A DNA stretch of 64,000 bases, from the NCBI GenBank assembly GCA_017475265.1, contig JAFVFY010000072.1, positions 1 through 64,000 of the forward strand, read 5' to 3'. The notes beneath the pieces were generated by a model. That model searched no databases and had not been told where the DNA came from. It was given only the letters and a program-made list of their open reading frames with translations. Of the stretch, positions 17,540 through 23,968 are shown piece by piece. Both the position numbers and the translations under genes were made by a program. Every line of letters begins with the position of its first letter. The stretch's first letter is position 1. The stretch is from Prevotella sp. (GTDB lineage: Bacteria; Bacteroidota; Bacteroidia; Bacteroidales; Bacteroidaceae).

Positions 17540-17974
17540 ATGGAAACGAATGATTTAATGAAATCACTTGAAAGAATGAAATCTGTTCTTACAGATATTC
17601 AGTCGGCTAAGCAACAAGTAGAATCAACAGTGAATGCTTACAATACGCTGAGTGAAAAGGTTAGTGGACTCGTTGATTCTATAGATAATTTATCTGATAG
17701 CTTGTCTGGTATAGTAAATAATATACAAAAAGATTACCAAGGCAAGTTAAAACAAATGACGGCAGAATCCGACAAAATAGTTACATCATCCAACAATGCT
17801 ATTAGCAAACTTGACACTTCTATTGCGACATTCAATGAAGTTATTAGTCAGAAGATGAAAGAGCAGGAACAATATTTTATCGATACTGCAAAATGGCAAA
17901 AACGAGTTATCTATTTGTTATTTGTAAATATTGTTGTTGTTTCAATCTTATTGCTTAAGGTCTTCATTGGTTAA
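17540..17974 (+). CDS. Coiled-coil protein with C-terminal membrane anchor
   Basis: The 144 residues form a long predicted coiled coil (about 1-115; heptad-like VNAYNTLSEKVSGLVDSIDN and so on) and one C-terminal transmembrane helix (VIYLLFVNIVVVSILLLKVF, about 122-141). There is no signal peptide, so it is likely a tail-anchored inner-membrane protein with the coil in the cytoplasm. It begins 15 bases after the helicase fusion and would be cotranscribed. It could tether or signal for the helicase. No family is recognised. Confidence 0.7.
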   Translation: METNDLMKSLERMKSVLTDIQSAKQQVESTVNAYNTLSEKVSGLVDSIDNLSDSLSGIVNNIQKDYQGKLKQMTAESDKIVTSSNNAISKLDTSIATFNEVISQKMKEQEQYFIDTAKWQKRVIYLLFVNIVVVSILLLKVFIG

Positions 17975-18031
17975 AAATATAATGTTGCCATTCCGTGAAT
18001 GCAAAGTACATAGTATATGCGTAAATAAGAT

Positions 18032-18163
18032 ATGGAGAATTTAGATTTATTTGTAAAAGAACTCTGCAAACTCCCAGACGAAACGGGATGGGTGGAGTTT
18101 AAGCATAACAATGATGAGCCGCACATGATTGGTGAGGACATCAGTGCATTGGATACTATCTGA
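18032..18163 (+). pseudogene. AlbA_2/Schlafen-type ATP-binding protein, N-terminal remnant
   Basis: A 43-codon frame begins MENLDLFVKELCKLPDETGW, then VEFKHNN, GEDISAL, and stops. This matches the beginning of full-length AlbA_2-HATPase proteins (LPDETxWVEFKHN...GEYISALSN). The rest is missing; 23 bases later an intact relative starts. It may be a truncated gene or a very short decoy of its domain; truncation is far more likely. Confidence 0.65.
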
Positions 18164-18186
18164 TAAATGCGTAACGTTATAGAGAT

Positions 18187-19767
18187 ATGGACAAGAGTGA
18201 CATAAGGAAACTGTTACAAAAGGGCGAGCGGTTGACACTGGAGGCTAAACTGGCTAAAACAGATGTGCCTAAGTCGGTTTGGATGAGTTACTCAGCTTTC
18301 GCAAATACGATGGGCGGAACAATTCTGTTGGGCGTTTTTGAGGATTTGAAGGAGAAAGACCCGTCAAAGAGGTTTCGGATAGAAGGTGTTGATGATGCCG
18401 AAAAGATTCGTAAAGACTTCTGGAATACCATCAACAGTAATAAGGTGAGCGACAACATTCTGACGGACAATGACGTAGAAGTTGTGGATGTGAATGGTAA
18501 GTATGTTGTATGTATTCATGTGCCGATGGCAGATTGGCATGTAAAACCTGTCTATCTGAATGAGAATGTCTATAAGAATACGTACAAGCGCAATCATGAG
18601 GGTGACTTCCATTGCACGGAACAACAGGTGAGGGCAATGATTCGTGACTCCTACGAGGGAGGAAACGACGGAGCTCTGATGGAGCATTACGACATGGATG
18701 ACATTGATCCAGACACGCTGCGTAGATACCGCACATTATTTCAATTCAGAAATGAAGGACATGTTTGGAATGAAGTGGATGACAAGACCTTCCTGAAGAA
18801 TCTTGGTGGCTATATCGTTGACCGTGAAACTGGAAAAGAGGGATTGACAATGGCAGGCCTGATGATGTTTGGCAAGGGGCTTTCGATACAAGAGCGGTTT
18901 GCCAACTTCAGAATGGACTACATTGACTTCTGCAATCTGATAGGTGAAGAGCGTTATAGCGACCGATTGACCTACGATGGACGCTGGGAGAACAACTTGT
19001 ATCAGTTCTTTAGCCGCGTGATTCCAAAAGTAACCTTCGACCTTCCGCGTCCATTCCGGATGGAAGGTATTCAGCGAGTAGATGACACGCCCCTGCATAA
19101 AGCAGTGCGTGAGGCATTTACCAACGCCATTATCCATGCTGATATTATGCTGGAGGCGGGGGTGCTGCGGATAGAGAAGCATGAAGACCGACTGGTTTTC
19201 CGCAATCCTGGGTTGCTGATGCTGCCCCTGAAGGACATCTATGAAGGCGGTGTATCAAAAGCCCGTAACCCCAAGATGCAGAATATGCTAAGGATGATTG
19301 GCTATGGTGAGAACCTCGGATCTGGCTTCCCAATGATACTTAGTGCCTGGAAAGAGGCTGGTTGGGGTGAGCCTATTTTGGACAACCGCTTGGATGTGGA
19401 TGAGGTCGCCTTGGTGCTCCCCATTAAAAGAATTGAAGGCAGCAACCCCAAAAGTGGCCCCAAAAGTGGCCCCAAAAGTGGCCCCAAAAGTGGCCCCAAA
19501 AGTGGCCCCAAAAGTGGCCCCAAAAGTGGCCCCAAAAGTGGCCCCAAAAACAGAAAAAGTGACCCCAAAAAGTTGTCTCCGCAGGAACGACTTGATATGA
19601 TTATAGCTATTATCAAAAATAACCCGCGAATTACTCGTAAGGATATTGAAGATATGCTTGGTGTAGGTCATACTACCATACAAAATGATCTCCGAATTTT
19701 GAAAGAACAATATGGTGTACGCTACGAAGGGCCTAGCAAAACCGGCAAATGGGTAATAGATAAGTGA
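18187..19767 (+). CDS. AlbA_2 (Schlafen-type) / HATPase_c_4 putative transcriptional regulator with PKSG repeats
   Basis: The 526-residue product has an N-terminal AlbA_2 domain (LEAKLAKTDVPKSVWMSYSAFANTMGGTILLGV, about 18-51), a central region, a HATPase_c_4-type ATP-binding region (REAFTNAIIHADIM, about 310-323; GYGENLGSGFPMI near 380), a linker of eight perfect PKSG tetrapeptides encoded by 12-bp repeats, and a C-terminal winged helix (RKDIEDMLGVGHTTIQNDL). These proteins are common in Bacteroidales and are annotated as transcriptional regulators or RNA/DNA-binding proteins; targets are unknown. The next gene, a diverged relative, starts 3 bases after the stop. Confidence 0.85.
   Translation: MDKSDIRKLLQKGERLTLEAKLAKTDVPKSVWMSYSAFANTMGGTILLGVFEDLKEKDPSKRFRIEGVDDAEKIRKDFWNTINSNKVSDNILTDNDVEVVDVNGKYVVCIHVPMADWHVKPVYLNENVYKNTYKRNHEGDFHCTEQQVRAMIRDSYEGGNDGALMEHYDMDDIDPDTLRRYRTLFQFRNEGHVWNEVDDKTFLKNLGGYIVDRETGKEGLTMAGLMMFGKGLSIQERFANFRMDYIDFCNLIGEERYSDRLTYDGRWENNLYQFFSRVIPKVTFDLPRPFRMEGIQRVDDTPLHKAVREAFTNAIIHADIMLEAGVLRIEKHEDRLVFRNPGLLMLPLKDIYEGGVSKARNPKMQNMLRMIGYGENLGSGFPMILSAWKEAGWGEPILDNRLDVDEVALVLPIKRIEGSNPKSGPKSGPKSGPKSGPKSGPKSGPKSGPKSGPKNRKSDPKKLSPQERLDMIIAIIKNNPRITRKDIEDMLGVGHTTIQNDLRILKEQYGVRYEGPSKTGKWVIDK
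19446..19541 (+). repeat. Minisatellite, eight perfect 12-bp units coding for (PKSG)8
   Basis: The unit CCCCAAAAGTGG is repeated eight times without change and is followed by degenerate units. Each unit is four codons, so gain or loss of units keeps the frame and changes only the length of the linker between ATP-binding region and winged helix. Confidence 0.97.
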
Positions 19768-19770
19768 ATT

Positions 19771-21447
19771 ATGACCGAACCCGAATTACAACAATACCTG
19801 CTCCGCGAGTACCCGCAAGCGAATGCGCGGTGTGAGTGGAAGGAATTTAAGAATCTGAAGAACTCGTTCTGTGGGGACGAGAAGGATGATGTGATTTCCT
19901 ACGTGTCGGCTATCGCCAATATGGAGGGTGGTTTTCTTGTGGTGGGTGTACATGACAAGACTCTGGGGATTGTCGGCACAGACACCTATAACTATGACCG
20001 CCAGAAAGCAATCCTCCGATTGACGGAACGATGCACGAACCTGTCGAGCGAGGGACTGGACATCGAGGAATATATCACAGATGACACCCATAAGGTGGTG
20101 TGGGTGATTCATATTCCAAAACATCAACCCAAACGTCCTGTCTATGCTCACGATAAGGCATGGCAACGGATAGAGGACTCATTAGTGGAACTGACGCAGG
20201 AACGTTTGAATGCCATCTTGGATGAGCCTTTGTTCACAGATACCGACTGGTCAGCCGTAATCGTGCCCAATGCCACGATTGATGATTTGGATGAGGTGGC
20301 CATTGCCAAGGCAAAGGTAATGTTCAAGAAGGTGCACAGTCGTATTCCTGCAGCAGAGGTGAATGCGTGGTCGGTAGAGGAGTTTTTGAGTAATGCAGGA
20401 GTGATGATAGATGGTGGTATTACTCGTGCAGCTATTATTTTGCTGGGCAAGCCTGTTTCCGTGTTCAAACTCCGTCCTGCCGTAGTGAGAGTTACTTGGT
20501 CACTACGTGATGAACACGAAGATGTAATTGACTATGAACACTTCACTGCACCATTCATCTTGACAGTTGACCAGATACTCGCCAAGGTGCATAACCTAAC
20601 GATGCGTGAGATGCCAGGCGGCACGATGTTCCCGGATGTGATGCAGCAATACGATGACTATTCCATGCGCGAAGTGCTTCATAACTGCATCGCACATCAG
20701 GATTATACACTGCAAGAGAGAATCAATCTGGTGGAGAATCCAGGATTCCTATACTACGCCAATGGCGGCAGCTTTATTCCAGGATCTCTGCAAAAGGCTT
20801 TGGCTACACATGGCCCACAGCGCCACTACCGCAACGAGTGTCTTTGTAATGCAATGGTGAATTTCAATATGATTGACATCGTTGGACGAGGCATCCGCAA
20901 GATTTTTAATGAGCAGTGGAAACGCCATTTCCCCATGCCTGACTATGAGATTGACGCTGCCAATAAGGAGGTTGCCGTCCGTCTGTATGGTAACGCCATC
21001 AATGAGAAGTACACCAAGCTTCTGAAAGAGAACAAAGACTTGACGTTGGAGGACTGCATCCTGCTTGATGCAGTACAGAAAGGGCACCGATTGAGCGAAA
21101 TTGATGCCAAGAACCTATTGGAACGCGGATTGGTAGAGGGTGAATATCCTGACCTTACCATATCCCTGAGTATTGCAAGGCAAACGAAACAGTTGCCTGA
21201 ATACACCAAAGTGAAAGGACTTGAACGTGACAAGATAAAGCAGATGGCTTTGCAGTTCATCCAGAACGCTGACGAGGAAGGTACCCGACGAGAGTTTGTC
21301 ATTGAATACCTACGAGAGGCTCTTCCTGCAAGAAATACAAAGGAACAAAATCAAAGATTAGTAGGTAATATCTTGGCAGAAATGAGTAATGAAGGTTTAG
21401 TTATACAAAAGGATAGAAATTGGTATGCGACGACTAGTAAAGATTAA
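19771..21447 (+). CDS. Second AlbA_2 / ATP-binding protein
   Basis: The 558-residue product has an N-terminal AlbA_2-type domain (CEWKEFKNLKNSF, then ISYVSAIANMEGGFLVVGV) and a HATPase_c_4-like region (MREVLHNCIAHQDYT, about 298-312; VGRGIRKIFNEQW about 374). Its C-terminal 130 residues look like a winged-helix segment. It starts 3 bases after the preceding gene, so the two are probably one operon. The last codons (ACGACTAGT, TTS) belong to the GACTAG repeat region that continues past the stop. Confidence 0.8.
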   Translation: MTEPELQQYLLREYPQANARCEWKEFKNLKNSFCGDEKDDVISYVSAIANMEGGFLVVGVHDKTLGIVGTDTYNYDRQKAILRLTERCTNLSSEGLDIEEYITDDTHKVVWVIHIPKHQPKRPVYAHDKAWQRIEDSLVELTQERLNAILDEPLFTDTDWSAVIVPNATIDDLDEVAIAKAKVMFKKVHSRIPAAEVNAWSVEEFLSNAGVMIDGGITRAAIILLGKPVSVFKLRPAVVRVTWSLRDEHEDVIDYEHFTAPFILTVDQILAKVHNLTMREMPGGTMFPDVMQQYDDYSMREVLHNCIAHQDYTLQERINLVENPGFLYYANGGSFIPGSLQKALATHGPQRHYRNECLCNAMVNFNMIDIVGRGIRKIFNEQWKRHFPMPDYEIDAANKEVAVRLYGNAINEKYTKLLKENKDLTLEDCILLDAVQKGHRLSEIDAKNLLERGLVEGEYPDLTISLSIARQTKQLPEYTKVKGLERDKIKQMALQFIQNADEEGTRREFVIEYLREALPARNTKEQNQRLVGNILAEMSNEGLVIQKDRNWYATTSKD

Positions 21448-21564
21448 AACAACGACTAGTACACGACTAATAACGACTAGTAAATGACTAGTCGGAGGCT
21501 TCTAGTCGTAAAAGTAGTCATTTTTCGATAGTTTAGTCGAACTCATAACTTCGTTTAGTCGAAG
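21431..21564. repeat. Cluster of CGACTAGT-type octamers spaced 10-11 bp, with inverted copies
   Basis: CGACTAGT occurs at 21431, 21453, 21464 (as CGACTAAT), 21474 and 21485 (as TGACTAGT); inverted forms (CTAGTCG, GTAGTCA, TTAGTCGA) follow at 21502-21564, ending in a hairpin CTTCG-TTTAGT-CGAAG. The spacing equals one turn of DNA. It fills the gap between the AlbA_2 gene and the DUF6398 gene and could be operator, iteron-like or a relative of the 22-bp arrays elsewhere in this window. Confidence 0.75.
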
Positions 21565-21589
21565 TATAAAACGAGAAAACAAAATACTG

Positions 21590-22015
21590 ATGGATAAGCA
21601 ACAACTAAAAGAAAGAGAAGCAAGGGTTATAGAACTTGCCACAGCATTTTGCAAAGAGCACTTGGATGATGAGTGCGCTGAACTGTGTACAAAACTTGTG
21701 CAGAAATTGGGACGTAAGCGTTCCTGCCCATTACAGTCTGGAAGAGTAGAGATATGGGCTGCCGCTTCTGTATATACCATCTGTAGCATCAACTTCATGT
21801 TCAGTAAAAGTTCTCGGCTGAATACATCATCCGCCGAAATCGCAGACCATTTTGGGGCAAGCGGCTCAACAATAGCACAGAAATCGAGAGTCATCAAGGA
21901 CTTACTGAAGATAAGCAACGTCTTTGACCCAGATTTCTCTCTGAAGGAGATTGCCGATAACAATCCTTTCAATCATCTTGTGATGAGAAACGGATTCATT
22001 TTCTTTGATGAGTAA
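21590..22015 (+). CDS. DUF6398-family protein
   Basis: The 141-residue soluble product carries the pattern CPLQSGRVEIWAAASVYTIC followed by a helix-turn-helix-like segment SSAEIADHFGASGSTIAQKS, which I associate with DUF6398, a family of unknown function that reminds one of cyclin/TFIIB-type helical bundles. It lies just upstream of an XRE regulator gene and probably shares its transcript. Confidence 0.65.
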   Translation: MDKQQLKEREARVIELATAFCKEHLDDECAELCTKLVQKLGRKRSCPLQSGRVEIWAAASVYTICSINFMFSKSSRLNTSSAEIADHFGASGSTIAQKSRVIKDLLKISNVFDPDFSLKEIADNNPFNHLVMRNGFIFFDE

Positions 22016-22028
22016 AAAGTGTAAAGAT

Positions 22029-22310
22029 ATGATATTTGGAAAGAAAATAAGAGAGCTCAGAGATGAGCAAGGAGTGCTGCAACGACAGTTAGCTGCACTA
22101 TTAGAGATTGATACGCCGATGTTCAGCAAGATAGAGCGAGGTGACAGACGGGCAAAGCGCGAACATGTAATCAAGCTTGCAGAATACTTGCATCAAGACG
22201 AGAAGGAAATGCTGACGTTGTGGTTGGCAGATAAAGTTCTTGATGCTGTAGGCGATGATGAACTTAGCAAGGATGCAATCACAATTGCGCAAGAACAGAT
22301 TCAAAAGTGA
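22029..22310 (+). CDS. XRE-family helix-turn-helix regulator
   Basis: The 93-residue product starts MIFGKKIRELRDEQG and has a typical HTH_3 domain (LQRQLAALLEIDTPMFSKIERGDRRAKREHV). Proteins with nearly this N-terminal pattern are common in Bacteroidales and often lie by restriction-modification genes, but none is here. An upstream in-frame ATG at 22005 overlaps the preceding gene; 22029 is preferred since the HTH begins at once in the family. It closes the accessory island. Confidence 0.8.
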   Translation: MIFGKKIRELRDEQGVLQRQLAALLEIDTPMFSKIERGDRRAKREHVIKLAEYLHQDEKEMLTLWLADKVLDAVGDDELSKDAITIAQEQIQK

Positions 22311-22502
22311 TAACAGCATAACGGTAATTCGATGTGTTAACAACTGCAAATTGTGTTCCGTCGTAAAAAAATCTCATTGTAGCCCCTTGAACATCAATTG
22401 CCAGAGGTGTTATAGTTTGGGAACATTATGGCATCAGTGCATCAAGTGGTCGCCTGTAACATACTGATAATCAATATCAACAAAACATAATTCTGGCTCA
22501 AA

Positions 22503-22669
22503 CGTGGGTATCCACCTTCTGCTCATCCGCTAGTTGAGGCCTACCACAGCCCTGCATGCTGACGAACAGAGAGATACCCACGACCGAATTGCTGATACAC
22601 CCGAAAGTGTGCTATGAAGGCATGGTTAGCCTTCATGCACACAACGGGGATACGTAATCAGCATTCCCG
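22503..22669. ncRNA. Candidate structured RNA or single-stranded DNA site with pseudoknot-like pairing
   Basis: Stem 1 is 10 bp (22503-22512 with 22573-22582, CGTGGGTATC / GATACCCACG). A 14-bp hairpin with one bulged T runs 22607-22642 (GTGTGC-t-ATGAAGGC / GCCTTCATGCACAC). GCTGAT (22591-22596) can pair with ATCAGC (22657-22662), which lies in the loop of a 6-bp stem CGGGGA / TTCCCG (22645-22650 with 22664-22669), giving an H-type pseudoknot. No reading frame fits. Strand and function are unknown; an oriT-like site of the decayed mobilisable element is an alternative. Confidence 0.45.
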
Positions 22670-22895
22670 TGACATCAACTCTGCATTGTCTTTGGAATGC
22701 ATTGTTTAGTGGTAATTTCAACTAGCCAATCGACAAAGCATCGTGTGACGCTTTTCCATTATGTAGTGTTTGCCCAGTATGTTTGTTGCACCTCGACTGG
22801 AACCATGTCCGGGCAATACGGCTGCAAAATTACTAAATATTTGGGAAACGGAAAAGAAAGTTCAGGAAAAATTTGGTATTTTCCGAAAAAGTTGC

Positions 22896-22903
22896 TATCT
22901 TTG
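22896..22903 (+). promoter_or_regulatory. -7 promoter box TATCTTTG upstream of a short terminated transcript
   Basis: It matches TAnnTTTG, with TTTG-containing sequence about 20 bases upstream as a -33 element. No gene starts between it and the terminator at 22983-23012. Confidence 0.5.
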
Positions 22904-22909
22904 CAGCGT

Positions 22910-23012
22910 CAAACTTCAAGTTTGGCTACGCCGCTGAGTGCGGGGAGTAAGGCTTTACAGATACTGCTCCATTTGAATAAAGGCTGCATCAATAAGAGAT
23001 GCAGCTTTTCTA
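22910..23012 (+). ncRNA. Candidate small RNA of about 100 nt
   Basis: The segment lies between a promoter box and a strong intrinsic terminator and has no credible reading frame. It contains potential hairpins CAAACTT/AAGTTTG, CCGC/GCGG and GGAG/CTCC. It may be a trans-acting small RNA, or the promoter and terminator remains of a deleted gene. Confidence 0.35.
22983..23012 (+). terminator. Intrinsic terminator
   Basis: GCTGCATC - AATAAGA - GATGCAGC forms a perfect 8-bp stem followed by TTTTCTATTT. Confidence 0.75.
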
Positions 23013-23028
23013 TTTCTCGTATAGTTAA

Positions 23029-23119
23029 CTTGGATTATTCATACTCTTTTCAACAACGGATTTTACGGATTATACTGATTATAATGGATTTCACAGATTT
23101 CTTTCAGATTAGATGGTAA
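23029..23119 (+). repeat. Dispersed 91-bp repeat, copy A
   Basis: The first 44 bases are identical to the reverse complement of 54692-54735 and the similarity continues with small gaps to the end (GATTTCACAGATTTCTTTCA, then GATGGTAA). It has the CGGATTT-rich composition common in repeats of these genomes. No coding function. Confidence 0.9.
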
Positions 23120-23166
23120 GCGCTGATTTTCCTTCCGAAACTAAAATCTTTATATTTTGCCATATA

Positions 23167-23321
23167 AACGGTCACGGTCACAGCTGTGACCATGTGACCA
23201 TCAGCCTTCCCGTACGCCTCCGATTGGGTTACAAACGATTGATAATTAGCTTGTTAATTACAATTTGTTTAGCTTTGTTTACGTCTGCGGTCACATGGTC
23301 ACAGCTGTGACCGTGACCGTT
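23167..23321. repeat. 155-bp element with 33-bp perfect inverted repeats of nested palindromes
   Basis: The arms 23167-23199 and 23289-23321 are exact reverse complements, and each contains the palindrome GGTCACAGCTGTGACC plus further GGTCAC/GTGACC copies. The 89-base centre holds another imperfect palindrome around TAATTAGCTTGTTAATT. No transposase or gene lies inside. It may be a MITE, a REP-type element or a site for a dimeric protein. Confidence 0.9.
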
Positions 23322-23340
23322 GCCTGAGCGGGTGCCTCCA

Positions 23341-23450
23341 TACCAACCATGCTACTTAGACGTACCAACTATGCTACTTAGGCGTACCAACTATGCTACT
23401 TAGGCGTGCTAAGTATGCCATTTAGGCGTACTAAGTATGCTACTTAGGCG
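23341..23450. repeat. Array of five 22-bp units carrying a palindrome (CTAAGTATGCTACTTAG)
   Basis: Five units of exactly 22 bp start at 23341, 23363, 23385, 23407 and 23429. Units 2 and 3 are identical. In unit 5 the core is CTAAGTA-TGC-TACTTAG, a 7-bp inverted repeat. There is no spacer diversity, so it is not a CRISPR array. Confidence 0.95.
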
Positions 23451-23478
23451 TGGTCTACTGCCGAAGGGTAAAACCTAT

Positions 23479-23502
23479 ACTCCCGCTTCGGTGGGAGTTT
23501 TT
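23479..23502 (+). terminator. Intrinsic terminator after the 22-bp array
   Basis: ACTCCC(GC) and (GT)GGGAGT form a stem followed by TTTTTAG. The sequence CCGAAG just upstream (23461-23466) can pair with CTTCGG in the loop, so an alternative fold exists. Confidence 0.6.
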
Positions 23503-23601
23503 AGTACCTATGAGAATGAGAGATATGGGAAGGAAACAAGATAGTTGAGGGAAATTGTAAGAAAAAGGTTCGCAAAATTTGCGAATATCAAAGAAATGTA
23601 T

Positions 23602-23609
23602 TACCTTTG
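23602..23609 (+). promoter_or_regulatory. -7 promoter box TACCTTTG for the HigA-like gene
   Basis: Exact consensus 20 bases before the ATG at 23630. Confidence 0.65.
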
Positions 23610-23629
23610 CGCCCTATGTGAAACATATT

Positions 23630-23941
23630 ATGGGAAACTTAGGTTATGGGGCATTTCCCACACATCCAGGCGAGGTGCTCAAAGACGAGATTGAGGAGCG
23701 CGGCATTAGCCAGCGTCAGTTAGCCGAAAGTATGGGGCTGACATATTCTGTGGTGAACGAGATACTAAATGCCCGTCGGCCTCTGACCGCAAAAACAGCA
23801 TTGATGTTTGAGGCCGCCCTCGACGTACCGGCAGATTCTTTGATGTATCTTCAGACCAAGTACAATATGCAGACTGCACGTAAGGATTCTTCCATATTGA
23901 ATATACTCAAAGATATCAGGAAGGTTGCTGCTGTATTCTGA
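23630..23941 (+). CDS. HigA-family antitoxin-like XRE protein without a toxin gene
   Basis: The 103-residue product starts MGNLGYGAFPTHPGEVLKDEIEERG and has the HigA-type helix-turn-helix ISQRQLAESMGLTYSVVNEILNARRPLTAKTALMFEAAL. HigA normally follows a HigB RNase gene, but no HigB is found upstream; it may be a solitary regulator. I choose ATG 23630 because the promoter box leaves no room for the longer open frame. The epimerase-like gene follows after 27 bases and may be cotranscribed. Confidence 0.85.
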   Translation: MGNLGYGAFPTHPGEVLKDEIEERGISQRQLAESMGLTYSVVNEILNARRPLTAKTALMFEAALDVPADSLMYLQTKYNMQTARKDSSILNILKDIRKVAAVF

Positions 23942-23968
23942 AACTCATAATCAAGAAAGAATATAACT

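Noticed and set aside
18032-18163. Functional small protein with an AlbA-like start
   Set aside because: It ends after 43 codons in the middle of the first domain as known from full-length relatives, so it is called a remnant.
22697-23119. 140-codon open frame in the gene-free segment
   Set aside because: It runs through a promoter box, an intrinsic terminator and a dispersed repeat, and has no domain.
23341-23450. Five regular repeats looked at first like a CRISPR array
   Set aside because: The 22-bp units are directly contiguous, with no unique spacers, each unit is itself palindromic, and no cas gene is near.
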